From the NCBI RefSeq assembly GCF_900176635.1, contig NZ_FXLN01000002.1, positions 62,001 through 126,000 on the forward strand: a stretch of DNA of 64,000 nucleotides, given 5' to 3'. The translations under genes were made by a program, and so were the position numbers. The notes beneath the pieces are model-generated. The model saw only the letters and a list, made by a program, of their open reading frames with translations. It did no database searches and had not been told where the DNA came from. The stretch comes from Clostridium merdae (GTDB lineage: Bacteria; Bacillota; Clostridia; Oscillospirales; Acutalibacteraceae). Positions 41,649 through 50,609 of this stretch are shown here, piece by piece. Positions within the stretch are counted from its first letter, which is position 1. The number at the start of each line of letters is the position of its first letter.

Positions 41649-42788
41649 ATGAATTTTGAGCTGAACAACGAGCAGTCGATGGCTCGGGAAATGTTCGCGG
41701 CCTTTGCAGAAAAGGAAGTAAAGCCCTTAGCTCACGAGATTGATGAGGAAGAGCGCTTTCCGGCAGAGACTGTTGAAAAAATGAAAAAGTACGGCTTTTT
41801 CGGTATTCCGTATCCGAAGGAGCTCGGTGGCCAGGGCTGCGATGTTCTTACTTACATTATGTGTGTAGAAGAGCTTTCTAAGGTTTGCGGTACCACCGGT
41901 GTTATTGTTTCTGCACATACCTCTCTTTGTGCTGACCCAATCTACAAATACGGCACCAAAGAGCAAAAAGAAAAATATCTTGTTCCGCTTGCTTCCGGCA
42001 AGAAAATCGGTGCGTTCGGCCTTACTGAGCCCGGCGCAGGTACCGATGCTTCCGGCCAGCAGACCAAGGCTGTTCTTGATGGCGACAACTACATCCTGAA
42101 CGGCAGCAAAATCTTTATTACCAATGGCGGCGTAGCAGACATTTATGTTGTGTTCGCAATGACCGATAAGTCCAAGGGCGTGAAGGGCATTACTGCTTTC
42201 ATCGTTGAGAAGGACTTCCCGGGCTTCTCCATTGGTAAAAAAGAGAAGAAGATGGGTATTCGCGGTTCCGCTACTACGGAGCTGGTATTCGAAAACTGCA
42301 TCGTTCCCAAAGAGAATATGCTCGGCCAGGAAGGCAAGGGCTTTACCGTTGCTATGACCACACTGGACGGCGGCCGTATCGGCATTGCTGCTCAGGCATT
42401 GGGCATTGCAGAGGGCGCTTTGGATGAGACCGTTAAGTATGTAAAAGAGAGAAAGCAATTTGGCCGTTCCATTGCTGCATTCCAGAACACCCAGTTCCGT
42501 CTTGCAGACATGAAAGCGAAGATTGATGCTTCTAAGCTGCTCGTTTACCGTGCGGCTATCCTCAAGCAGGCTGGCGCGAAGTTCTCTACCGAAGCTGCAA
42601 TTGCAAAATTGTATGCAGCTGAGACTGCAATGGAAGTTACGACACAGTGCGTACAGCTCTTCGGCGGCTACGGCTACACCAGAGAGTATCCCATTGAGCG
42701 CATGATGCGTGACGCAAAAATTACCGAAATCTACGAAGGCACCAGTGAAGTGCAGCGCATGGTTATCTCCAACGCGCTTTTGAAATAA
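41649..42788 (+). CDS. bcd: Butyryl-CoA dehydrogenase
   Basis: 379 aa. FAD motifs GAFGLTEPGAGTDAS (about 119-133) and FITNGGVADIY are present, and the catalytic Glu lies in EIYEGTSEVQRMVI near residue 365, as in clostridial Bcd. It reduces crotonyl-CoA to butyryl-CoA; with the EtfBA genes directly behind, an electron-bifurcating Bcd-Etf complex that also reduces ferredoxin is likely. Start ATG after GGGGGATCGAT. It contrasts with the acyl-CoA dehydrogenase at 7619-8761, which lacks this Glu. Confidence 0.95.
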   Translation: MNFELNNEQSMAREMFAAFAEKEVKPLAHEIDEEERFPAETVEKMKKYGFFGIPYPKELGGQGCDVLTYIMCVEELSKVCGTTGVIVSAHTSLCADPIYKYGTKEQKEKYLVPLASGKKIGAFGLTEPGAGTDASGQQTKAVLDGDNYILNGSKIFITNGGVADIYVVFAMTDKSKGVKGITAFIVEKDFPGFSIGKKEKKMGIRGSATTELVFENCIVPKENMLGQEGKGFTVAMTTLDGGRIGIAAQALGIAEGALDETVKYVKERKQFGRSIAAFQNTQFRLADMKAKIDASKLLVYRAAILKQAGAKFSTEAAIAKLYAAETAMEVTTQCVQLFGGYGYTREYPIERMMRDAKITEIYEGTSEVQRMVISNALLK

Positions 42789-42801
42789 GGGGGGGCACGC
42801 A

Positions 42802-43581
42802 GTGAAAATCGTTGTAAGCATTAAGCAGGTTCCAGATACCAACGAGGTAAAGCTGGACCAAACAACAGGAACCCTGATTCGTGAAGGCGTTCCCAGCATC
42901 ATCAATCCGGATGATAAGGCTGGCCTTGAGGCTGCCCTCCGTTTGAAAGACCAAATCGGTGCACATGTTACCGTTCTTACCATGGGCCCGCCCCAGGCAG
43001 ACCTTGCTCTGCGTGAGGCATTGGCTATGGGCGCAGATGAAGCAATCCTCGTAACAGACCGCGCATTCGGCGGCGCTGACACTTGGGCTACTTCCTCTAC
43101 TCTGGCTTCTGCTATTTCGAAGCTCGACTACGACCTCATTATCACCGGCCGCCAGGCAATTGATGGTGACACCGCACAGGTTGGCCCGCAGATTGCTGAG
43201 CACCTCGGCCTGCCCAACGTTTCCTATGCGGAGGAAATTGAGGTTGATGGCGATACCTTAAAGATTAAGCGCCAGTATGAAGACCGTTATCACATCATTC
43301 GCGTCAAAACACCTTGCTTGGTGACTGCTTTGGCCGAAATGAATGAACCCCGCTACATGACTCCCGGCGGCATTTTTGATGCCTTCCAGAAGGAAGTTAC
43401 CGAGTGGCATAGAGCAGACCTTGACGTTGAAGATGGCAACATCGGCCTGAAAGGCTCCCCCACCCGCGTGAAAAAGTCCTTTACCAAAGCGGTTAAAGGC
43501 CAGGGCACCGTTGTAACGATGGAGTCTGAAGAGGCAGCCAACTGGCTGACTGACCGTCTGCGTGAAAAATTCATTCTGTAG
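42802..43581 (+). CDS. etfB: Electron transfer flavoprotein beta subunit
   Basis: 259 aa. Typical EtfB start MKIVVSIKQVPDTNEVKLD, the nucleotide-binding region GPPQADLALREALAMGADEAILV and the signature VDGDTLKIKRQYED. In bifurcating Etfs it binds NADH and the bifurcating FAD. The GTG start at 42802 is preceded by AAGGGGGGGCACGCA, 13 bp after bcd. A conserved partner of the next gene. Confidence 0.95.
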   Translation: MKIVVSIKQVPDTNEVKLDQTTGTLIREGVPSIINPDDKAGLEAALRLKDQIGAHVTVLTMGPPQADLALREALAMGADEAILVTDRAFGGADTWATSSTLASAISKLDYDLIITGRQAIDGDTAQVGPQIAEHLGLPNVSYAEEIEVDGDTLKIKRQYEDRYHIIRVKTPCLVTALAEMNEPRYMTPGGIFDAFQKEVTEWHRADLDVEDGNIGLKGSPTRVKKSFTKAVKGQGTVVTMESEEAANWLTDRLREKFIL

Positions 43582-43601
43582 TAGGAAAGTGGTGAGAAAT
43601 A

Positions 43602-44621
43602 ATGAGTAACGAAGCATATAAGGGAATATTCGTATTTGCCCAGCAGGTAGAAGGTAAGCTTTCTAACGTTGCGCTGGAGCTGATTGGCAAAAGCAAGGCT
43701 TTGGCCAAAGATTTGAACACAGAGGTTACCGCTGTTGTTCTGGGTGATAAAATTGGCCACCTGCCGGAGCAGCTTGGCCGTTACGGTGCAGACCGCGTAA
43801 TTATTTCGGAAGACCCGATTTTGGAAACTTATACCACCGAGCCTTACGCGCATGTTATCACTGAAATTGTGAAAAAATATCAGCCTGAGATCGTGCTGTA
43901 CGGCGCAACCGCCATCGGCCGTGATTTGGCTCCTCGTATTTCTGCTCGTGTGCACACCGGCCTTACCGCTGACTGCACCTCGCTGGAAATTGAAGAGGGA
44001 ACTGGCAACCTGTTGATGACTCGCCCTGCATTTGGCGGCAACATTATGGCAACCATCGCTTGTGCGGATCACCGCCCCCAGATGGCTACCGTTCGCCCCG
44101 GCGTTATGCAGCGCCTGACTCCCAACGAGAATGCAAAACCGGTTGTTGAAACTTTCTCTGTTTCTGACCTGGCTGAGCACGTAAACGTGGAAGTTATTGA
44201 AGTTATTAAAAAGGTTAGCGAGAAAATGGACATTCAGGAAGCCAACGTGTTGGTTTCCGGTGGTCGCGGCATGGGCTGCCCTGAGAACTTTAAGCTGCTC
44301 GAAGAGCTGGCAGAGGTTCTGGGTGGTACTGTTTCTTCCTCCCGTACTGCGGTTGACGCAGGCTGGGTTGAGAAAGACCGCCAGGTTGGCCAGACCGGTA
44401 AAACGGTTCGCCCGAACCTGTATATCGCATGCGGCATTTCCGGCGCCATCCAGCACTTGGCTGGTATGGAAGAGTCCGATGTCATCATCGCGATTAATAA
44501 AGACCCCAGCGCTCCCATCTTCGAGGTGGCAGACTATGGCGTTGTGGGCGATGCTATGAAAATCTTGCCGATGTTCACTGAGCAGGTAAGAAAAGCTAAG
44601 GAAGAAAAAAGCAACGCTTGA
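43602..44621 (+). CDS. etfA: Electron transfer flavoprotein alpha subunit
   Basis: 339 aa. The C-terminal FAD-binding domain carries VSGGRGMGCPENF (about 220-232), SRTAVDAGW and the signature YIACGISGAIQHLAGM (about 268-283), followed by AINKDPSAPIFEVADYGVVGD. It forms the Etf heterodimer with EtfB and shuttles electrons to Bcd. There is no extra N-terminal ferredoxin-like domain. GAAAGTGGTGAGAAATA precedes the ATG. A hairpin-rich gap of 197 bp follows before gctA. Confidence 0.95.
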   Translation: MSNEAYKGIFVFAQQVEGKLSNVALELIGKSKALAKDLNTEVTAVVLGDKIGHLPEQLGRYGADRVIISEDPILETYTTEPYAHVITEIVKKYQPEIVLYGATAIGRDLAPRISARVHTGLTADCTSLEIEEGTGNLLMTRPAFGGNIMATIACADHRPQMATVRPGVMQRLTPNENAKPVVETFSVSDLAEHVNVEVIEVIKKVSEKMDIQEANVLVSGGRGMGCPENFKLLEELAEVLGGTVSSSRTAVDAGWVEKDRQVGQTGKTVRPNLYIACGISGAIQHLAGMEESDVIIAINKDPSAPIFEVADYGVVGDAMKILPMFTEQVRKAKEEKSNA

Positions 44622-44634
44622 TTTATAATCTTGC

Positions 44635-44751
44635 TTTCAGCACGGCTGCGCGTAAGAGGCTCTGCATGATAGAGCCCTCCGCGCCGCCGCGCGGGTTTTC
44701 CCCGGCTTTGTGCGGGCCCTGTTCGCAAGGCTGTGCTGAAAATTGCTTTTT
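44635..44751 (+). terminator. Long hairpin with T run between etfA and gctA
   Basis: TTTCAGCAC (44635-44643) pairs with GTGCTGAAA (44733-44741), enclosing GC-rich inner hairpins, and is followed by ATTGCTTTTTC. It may terminate, or partly attenuate, the but-crt-bcd-etf transcript. Confidence 0.5.
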
Positions 44752-44818
44752 CTGAGGTGGAGCTGGCCGGTTCTGCCAGTCGATTCCATCTATCATACTT
44801 ATTATTGGAGGTTTTACC

Positions 44819-45793
44819 GTGGGAAAAGTGTATACGCTATCTGAAGCAGTAGCGAAATTCGTAAGCGACGGTGACAGCATCGCATTCGGTGGCTTCACCA
44901 CCAACAGAAAGCCCTTTGCTGCTATCCATGAAATCCTCAGACAAGGTAAAAAGGATTTTATCTTAAATGCAGGCGCTAACGGCGGAGACGCAGACATGCT
45001 TATTGGCTGCGGGCGCGTAAAGGCTTACATCAACTGCTACACCGCCAACTCCGGTTTTACAAACGTTTCTCGCCGTTTCCGTGAGGCGATTGAAAAAGGT
45101 ACCATCCTGTTTGAGGACTATTCTCAGGATGCCATCATGCAGATGTTCCATGGTGCTGCTCTGGGTCTTCCTTATGTTCCCAGCCGTTTGATGATGGGTA
45201 CCGGTCTTGCTGATAAGTGGGGCATCTCCAAAGAGATTAGAAAAACCATGGACAAACTTCCCGATGAGAAGTTCGTCATTGAGCAAAACCCGATGAAGCC
45301 CGAAGAGAAGCTTCTGCTTCTGCCTGTACCGGAGATTGACGTTGCTGTTATTCACGTACAGATGGCTTCTCCCGATGGAACCTGCCGCATTTTGGGCGAT
45401 GAGTTCCAGGATACTGATATTGCAGGCGCTGCAAAGAAGGTTATTGTTACTTGCGAAGAGCTCGTTTCGGACGAGTACATTCGCCGCGATCCCAACCTGA
45501 ACACCATCCCCGGTTTCTGCGTGGATGCGATTGTTCATGCACCGCACGGTGCACATCCGTCACAGTGCTATGACTACTATGACTACGATGGTAAATACTA
45601 CAAAGCATACGACGTTGCCTCCAAAACGCAAGAAGCATTTGATGCTTTCTGCGAGGAGTGGGTATTCTCCACCCCGACACACGAGGATTACCTCAATAAG
45701 GTTGGCGCCGCTAGAATTGCTAACTTGAAGGTTGTTCCGGGTCTCGGCTACCATGTTGATATGACGGCACAGGCAAAGGAGGAGAAGAAGTAA
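44819..45793 (+). CDS. gctA: Glutaconate CoA-transferase subunit A
   Basis: 324 aa, close to A. fermentans GctA (320 aa). Opening motif DGDSIAFGGFTTNRKPFAAI (CoA-binding glycine stretch) and VIHVQMASPDGTCRILG are visible. GctAB transfers CoA from acetyl-CoA or glutaconyl-CoA to (R)-2-hydroxyglutarate, giving 2-hydroxyglutaryl-CoA. The start is GTG at 44819, directly after GGAGGTTTTACC. Its stop overlaps the gctB start by one base (TAATG). Confidence 0.95.
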   Translation: MGKVYTLSEAVAKFVSDGDSIAFGGFTTNRKPFAAIHEILRQGKKDFILNAGANGGDADMLIGCGRVKAYINCYTANSGFTNVSRRFREAIEKGTILFEDYSQDAIMQMFHGAALGLPYVPSRLMMGTGLADKWGISKEIRKTMDKLPDEKFVIEQNPMKPEEKLLLLPVPEIDVAVIHVQMASPDGTCRILGDEFQDTDIAGAAKKVIVTCEELVSDEYIRRDPNLNTIPGFCVDAIVHAPHGAHPSQCYDYYDYDGKYYKAYDVASKTQEAFDAFCEEWVFSTPTHEDYLNKVGAARIANLKVVPGLGYHVDMTAQAKEEKK

Positions 45794-46590
45794 TGGCTAA
45801 CTACAACAATTACACCAACAAAGAGATGCAGGCAATCACCATTGCTCGCGCAATCACCAATGACCATATCGCTATTGTTGGTACAGGACTTCCCCTCATC
45901 GGCGCAACTGTTGCCAAGAAGATATTTTCCCCTGAGTGCACTCTCATCGTTGAGAGCGGATTGATTGACTGCGATCCCATCCAGGTGCCTACCTCGGTTG
46001 GTGACTGCCGCTTTATGGCTCACTGCTCCGTGCAGTGGCCTCCGGTTCGCTACATTGGCTTCCAGGCCAATGAGTGGCTCAAGAACAGAGACAGAATGAT
46101 CGCTTTCATCGGTGGTGCTGAAATTGACCCCTACGGCAATGTGAACTCCACCTCCATGGGCGATTACAATCACCCCACCACTCGTTTCTCCGGCTCCGGC
46201 GGTGCAAACGGTATTGCTACCTTTGTTGACACCGTTATCATGATGCAGCACGAGAAGCGCCGCTTCACAGAGAAGATCGACTACATCACAAGCCCCGGCT
46301 GGATGGCTGGCGGCCTTGACGGACGCAAAAACGCAGGCCTGCCTCAAAACCGCGGCCCGCTGATGGTTGTAACCGACAAGGGTGTTATGAAGTTCGATGA
46401 AACCACCAAGAGAATGTACTTGGCTGGCTACTACGAGTCTTCTTCCATTGAAGAAATCGTAGAGAATACCGGCTTTGAGATTGATACCTCCAGAGCAGAA
46501 CTGCTGCCGCCGCCCTCTCCGGAAGTCATCAAGGCAATCCGTGAAGAGATTGACCCCGGCCAGGTATTCATTAAGGTTCCCAAAGAGTAA
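45793..46590 (+). CDS. gctB: Glutaconate CoA-transferase subunit B
   Basis: 265 aa. The catalytic Glu54 lies in LIVESGLIDC, at the same residue number as in A. fermentans GctB. Other features are the GGAEIDPYGNVNST stretch and GSGGANGIATFVDT. It forms the (AB)4 enzyme with GctA. AAGGAGGAGAAG precedes the start, inside the end of gctA. The hgdC gene follows after about 100 bp. Confidence 0.95.
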   Translation: MANYNNYTNKEMQAITIARAITNDHIAIVGTGLPLIGATVAKKIFSPECTLIVESGLIDCDPIQVPTSVGDCRFMAHCSVQWPPVRYIGFQANEWLKNRDRMIAFIGGAEIDPYGNVNSTSMGDYNHPTTRFSGSGGANGIATFVDTVIMMQHEKRRFTEKIDYITSPGWMAGGLDGRKNAGLPQNRGPLMVVTDKGVMKFDETTKRMYLAGYYESSSIEEIVENTGFEIDTSRAELLPPPSPEVIKAIREEIDPGQVFIKVPKE

Positions 46591-46693
46591 TTAAAAACTT
46601 TATAGATTCTTTGTACTGCGGCGGAGTCTTTTGGGGCTCCGCCCGTGGTGCAGAGTATTGATTTGATTCGGTTCAAGAGTTAGGAAGGTTACT

Positions 46694-47482
46694 ATGGAAG
46701 CAAAGTATACGTTAGGCATTGACGTTGGTTCCACCACGTCGAAATGTGTTGTTTTAAAAGACGGGCAGGAAATCGTCAGTAAAGCCTTGGTTGCGGTCGG
46801 TGCTGGTACCAGCGGCCCCGAGCGTGCAATTAAAGAGGTGCTGGATAACTGCGGTATGAAAAAAGAAGACATGGCTTTTATTCTTGGCACCGGTTACGGG
46901 CGTAATTCGCTCGATATTGTGGATGACCAGATGAGTGAGTTAAGCTGTCATGCAAGAGGCGCATACTATCTGTTTCCCGAAGTTCACACAGTAATTGATA
47001 TTGGTGGACAGGACATGAAGGTGCTCCAGATTGAAAATGGTCTGATGGTCAACTTTCAGATGAACGACAAGTGTGCTGCTGGTACCGGCCGTTTTCTGGA
47101 TGTTATGGCTCGTGTACTGGAAGTAAATGTTGCCGATTTGGGCGATTTGGGTGCTCAGTCTACCAAGCGTGTCGCAATCAGCTCTACCTGTACGGTATTT
47201 GCTGAGAGCGAGGTTATTAGCCAGTTGGCTCAGGGCAGTGAGACGTGCGATATCATCAATGGTATTCACCACTCCATCGCAGCCCGCATGAGCGGCTTGG
47301 CTCGCCGTGTTGGTGTACGTGACCAGGTCGTTATGACCGGTGGCGTTGCTCAGAACGCAGGCGTAGTAGCCGCACTGGAAGAAGAATTGGGCCATAAGGT
47401 CTTTACTTCTCCCCTTGCCCAATATGCCGGTGCTCTTGGTGCCGCACTCTTTGCGTACCAGAAAGCAACCCGTAAGAAATAA
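46694..47482 (+). CDS. hgdC: 2-hydroxyglutaryl-CoA dehydratase activator (archerase)
   Basis: 262 aa ATPase of the ASKHA fold: phosphate loop GIDVGSTTSKCVVL (about 8-21), DIGGQDMKVL (about 102-111) and VMTGGVAQNAG. The two Cys that hold the [4Fe-4S] cluster of the homodimer are Cys127 (NDKCAAGTGR) and Cys166 (SSTCTVF), matching the A. fermentans numbering. It fires one low-potential electron into the dehydratase, driven by ATP. The order gctA-gctB-hgdC-hgdA-hgdB follows the known cluster, with gcdA relocated upstream. GGAAGGTTACT precedes the ATG. Confidence 0.97.
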   Translation: MEAKYTLGIDVGSTTSKCVVLKDGQEIVSKALVAVGAGTSGPERAIKEVLDNCGMKKEDMAFILGTGYGRNSLDIVDDQMSELSCHARGAYYLFPEVHTVIDIGGQDMKVLQIENGLMVNFQMNDKCAAGTGRFLDVMARVLEVNVADLGDLGAQSTKRVAISSTCTVFAESEVISQLAQGSETCDIINGIHHSIAARMSGLARRVGVRDQVVMTGGVAQNAGVVAALEEELGHKVFTSPLAQYAGALGAALFAYQKATRKK

Positions 47483-47557
47483 TTTTCAAATTTACTTTTA
47501 TCGGTGTGGGATACCCCGCACATTATAACTCTACTTTTATAAAGGAGCGAGAGAATT

Positions 47558-48847
47558 ATGGCAGATATGGAAAAAACAGCTCCCGCTGATCAGACTGCAT
47601 CCGCAGCTGCAGCGCCTGCTAAAAAACCTGCAAAACCCGCCAGCCCTGGCGTTACTGCACTGCGTAAGGTCGTTTCTGACGTTTATGCTGGTGCTTGGGA
47701 AGCAAAGAAAGCTGGCCGCCCGGTAGGCTGGTCTTCCTCTAAATTCCCCTGCGAAATCGCAGAGGCTTTGGATTTGGCTGTTGTATACCCCGAAAACCAG
47801 GCAGCTGGTATCGCAGCGCAGCATGACGGCGAGCGCCTGTGTGAGGCTGCTGAAAATATGGGCTTCGATGCTGATATCTGTGGTTATGCCCGAATCAGCC
47901 TTGCCTATGCGTCTGGTGTGGAAACCACCAACGTGTCTCGTCAGATGCCCCAGCCGGACTTTGTTCTGTGCTGCAACAACATCTGTAACTGTATGACCAA
48001 GTGGTACGAGAACATTGCTCGTATGCACAACATCCCTCTCATCATGATTGATGTTCCCTATAATAACACCACTCATGTTGACGACAGCCAGGTTGCTTAC
48101 ATTCGTGGCCAGTTTGACGACGCGATTAAGCAGCTGGAAAAAATCTCTGGCAATAAGTTCGATGAGAAGAAGTTTGAGCAGGTATGTGCAAATGCAAACC
48201 GTACCGCAAAAGCTTGGCTCAAGGTTTGTGACTACTGCCAGTATGAGCCCTCCCCGATGTCCGGCTTCGACCTGTTCAACCACATGGCAGACGTTGTTAC
48301 CGCTCGCGGCAAGCAGTCTACTGCAGAAGCATTTGAGCTGCTGGCAACTGAGCTGGAAGAGCACGTAAAGAACGGCACATCTACTCTTCCCTTCGAAGAG
48401 AAGCACCGCATTATGTTCGAAGGTATTCCCTGCTGGCCTGACCTGAAGGCGCTGTTTAAGCCCCTGAAGGGCAGCGGACTCAACGTAACTGCTGTTGTTT
48501 ATGCACCTGCTTTCGGTTTCGTGTATGACGGTATTGACGACCTGTGTCGTGCATACTGCAAAGCGCCGAACAGCGTTTGCTTGGAACAGGGTGTTGAGTG
48601 GCGTGAGGGCCTCTGCCGTGACAATAAGGTAGATGGCGTTCTCGTTCATTACAACCGTAGCTGCAAGCCGTGGTCTGGCTACATGCCCGAAATGCAGCGC
48701 CGCTTCACTGCCGATTTGGGTATTCCCTGCGCTGCGTTTGACGGCGACCAGGCGGATCCCCGTAACTTCAACGCTGCTCAGTACGAAACACGCGTACAGG
48801 GCTTGGTTGAGGCAATGGAAGCAAACAAAGCTGCGAAGGAGGGCTAA
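47558..48847 (+). CDS. hgdA: (R)-2-hydroxyglutaryl-CoA dehydratase alpha subunit
   Basis: 429 aa. Recognised by GWSSSKFPCEIAEAL, DFVLCCNNICNCMTKWYENI (cluster Cys), AKAWLKVCDYCQYEP, and HYNRSCKPWSGYMPEMQRRF. It removes water from 2-hydroxyglutaryl-CoA to give glutaconyl-CoA, using a [4Fe-4S] cluster and a ketyl radical started by HgdC. The first 30 residues are an Ala/Pro/Lys-rich extension before SPGVTALRKVV, and after SLAYASG the protein is shorter by roughly 50 residues than the A. fermentans protein as I recall it. GGAGCGAGAGAATT precedes the ATG; hgdB follows after 5 bp. Confidence 0.95.
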   Translation: MADMEKTAPADQTASAAAAPAKKPAKPASPGVTALRKVVSDVYAGAWEAKKAGRPVGWSSSKFPCEIAEALDLAVVYPENQAAGIAAQHDGERLCEAAENMGFDADICGYARISLAYASGVETTNVSRQMPQPDFVLCCNNICNCMTKWYENIARMHNIPLIMIDVPYNNTTHVDDSQVAYIRGQFDDAIKQLEKISGNKFDEKKFEQVCANANRTAKAWLKVCDYCQYEPSPMSGFDLFNHMADVVTARGKQSTAEAFELLATELEEHVKNGTSTLPFEEKHRIMFEGIPCWPDLKALFKPLKGSGLNVTAVVYAPAFGFVYDGIDDLCRAYCKAPNSVCLEQGVEWREGLCRDNKVDGVLVHYNRSCKPWSGYMPEMQRRFTADLGIPCAAFDGDQADPRNFNAAQYETRVQGLVEAMEANKAAKEG

Positions 48848-48852
48848 CGAAC

Positions 48853-50007
48853 ATGAGTATCGAAACGATTATCAGTGAGCTGGCCAGCATTGCTGCAAAC
48901 CCCGGTAAGCAGCTGGCAGATTTTAAAGCACAGGGCAAAAAAGTAATTGGCATTCTGCCTTACTATGCACCAGAAGAGCTCGTACATGCCGCAGGCATGG
49001 TTCCCTTTGGAATCTGGGGCAGCAATAATAAAACCATTTCTTTGGCAAAAGAATACTGCGCAACTTTCTACTGCACCATTGCACAGCTTGGCCTTGAAAT
49101 GTTGCTTGACGGTACGCTCGACAAGCTTGATGGCGTAATTACTCCCACCATTTGCGATACTCTGCGCCCGATGAGCCAGAACATTCGCGTAGCAATGGCA
49201 AAGCTTGAGAAGATGCCCACTATCTTCCTTGCACATCCCCAGAACCGTAAGCCCGCTTACGGCCTGAAATTCTGTATCGACCAGTACACCAACATCCGTA
49301 AGATGCTGGAAGAAATCGGCGGCGCTCCGGTAACGGACGAAGCGATTCAGGATGCAATTAAGGTATACAACAGAAGCCGTGCTGCCCGCCGCGAGTTTGT
49401 AAAGCTTGCTAGCGAGCACTGCGACGTTATCACCCCCACAAAGCGCAGCGCTGTGCTGAAAGCCGCTTGGTTTATGCTCAAGGATGAGTACACCGAGAAG
49501 CTCGAAGCGCTCAATGCAGAGCTCAAAAAGCTGCCTGCTTGCGACTGGAAGGGTGTTAAAGTGGTTACCAGCGGTATCATCTGTGATAACCCGACCCTCC
49601 TCAAGATTTTTGAGGACAACAACGTAGCAATTGCTGCTGACGATGTTGCTCATGAGAGCCGTGCATTCCGTGCAGACGCTCCTGAAAATGAGGCAGACCC
49701 GATGATGGCTTTGGCTCTGCAATTTGCAAGCCTTGACCACGATGTTCTGCTTTATGATGAGAAGTCCTCTGAGAACCGCCGTGGCGAGTTCGTTGCTAAC
49801 ATGGTCAAAGAGAACGGCGCACAGGGTCTTATCCTGTTCATGCAGCAGTTCTGTGATCCGGAAGAGATGGAGTATCCCTCTCTGAAGAAGGCTTTGGATG
49901 AAGCTGGTGTGATGCACATTAAGCTGGGCATTGACCAGCAGATGCGTGACTTCGGTCAGGCTGCAACCGCTATTCAGGCTTTTGCAGACGTGCTTAAGTC
50001 CATCTAA
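48853..50007 (+). CDS. hgdB: (R)-2-hydroxyglutaryl-CoA dehydratase beta subunit
   Basis: 384 aa. HgdB features: GILPYYAPEELVHAAGMVPFG (about 36-56), EYCATFYCTIAQLGLEM (Cys ligands), GVITPTICDTLRP and the late FMQQFCDPEEMEYPSL. It is the partner of HgdA and shares the same fold. GAGGGCTAACGAAC precedes the ATG, overlapping the hgdA stop region. It ends the glutamate-butyrate block, with a strong terminator 16 bp on. Confidence 0.95.
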   Translation: MSIETIISELASIAANPGKQLADFKAQGKKVIGILPYYAPEELVHAAGMVPFGIWGSNNKTISLAKEYCATFYCTIAQLGLEMLLDGTLDKLDGVITPTICDTLRPMSQNIRVAMAKLEKMPTIFLAHPQNRKPAYGLKFCIDQYTNIRKMLEEIGGAPVTDEAIQDAIKVYNRSRAARREFVKLASEHCDVITPTKRSAVLKAAWFMLKDEYTEKLEALNAELKKLPACDWKGVKVVTSGIICDNPTLLKIFEDNNVAIAADDVAHESRAFRADAPENEADPMMALALQFASLDHDVLLYDEKSSENRRGEFVANMVKENGAQGLILFMQQFCDPEEMEYPSLKKALDEAGVMHIKLGIDQQMRDFGQAATAIQAFADVLKSI

Positions 50008-50023
50008 TTACATTTTATCGATT

Positions 50024-50061
50024 GACCCCCACCGGGATTTTCCCCGGAGGGGGTCTTTTTT
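50024..50061 (+). terminator. Terminator after hgdB
   Basis: GACCCCC and GGGGGTC pair with an inner CCGGG/CCCGG stem, followed by six T. Confidence 0.9.
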
Positions 50062-50110
50062 ACTTCACAGTAATCGTAAGTAAATGGACGAAGTACCTAG
50101 CTACCGAGCC

Positions 50111-50168
50111 TGCCCCGGCTTGAGGGGCGAATGAGAAGAAAGAAGTAATTCTCTGCGGCACTAGCCGC
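50111..50168. repeat. Mosaic repeat module A, inverted copy
   Basis: Reverse complement of 32281-32340 with few changes (CCCCGGCTTGAGGGGCGAAT ... GCGGCACTAGCCGC). Confidence 0.8.
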
Positions 50169-50204
50169 TATAACTTCTATTATAAATGACTTGTATATAA
50201 GAAT

Positions 50205-50372
50205 TGTTGCACTACGGCGCAAGAAATTCTGCTGGCGCAGGGCTTTGCCCCTCGTGCCGGGGCGGGCACTTACTTTCATGTAAGGATGAAAGTAAGCAAA
50301 GGCCTTCCAAAGGGAGAGTATCGATTCTCTCCCTTTGGATTCCCTCTCAACGACCAAAGGCTCTGCCTTTGG
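50205..50372. repeat. Mosaic repeat and core palindrome, inverted copy
   Basis: Reverse complement of parts of 32150-32272 (TGCGCCAGCAGAA..., GTGCCCGCCCCGGCACGAG) and of the core 32381-32450 (CCAAAGGCTCTGCCTTTGG, and the ATCGAT-centred dyad). No gene is seen between 50062 and 50909. Confidence 0.85.
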
Positions 50373-50550
50373 AATCCGAGTGAGCTCCCGCTCTGCATCT
50401 TCTTTCCGCACAGGAACAAGCCTGTGCGTTGCAGATTGTGCGTAAGGTTTTGATTTGCCGCCTTTAAACAAGTACTTAGCTACCGAACCTATTTCTGCGA
50501 GGGAACGAGAGCGCTCTAAAAATGACCGCCGACGGAAGATTGCAATTGCA

Positions 50551-50609
50551 TACCCCGGCTTGAGGGGCGAATGAAAAAAAGAAGAAATTCTCTGTGGCAC
50601 TAGCCGTTA
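50551..50609. repeat. Mosaic repeat module A, second inverted copy
   Basis: A further copy of the module at 50111-50168 (CCCCGGCTTGAGGGGCGAAT, then GAAATTCTCTGTGGCACTAG). Confidence 0.8.
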
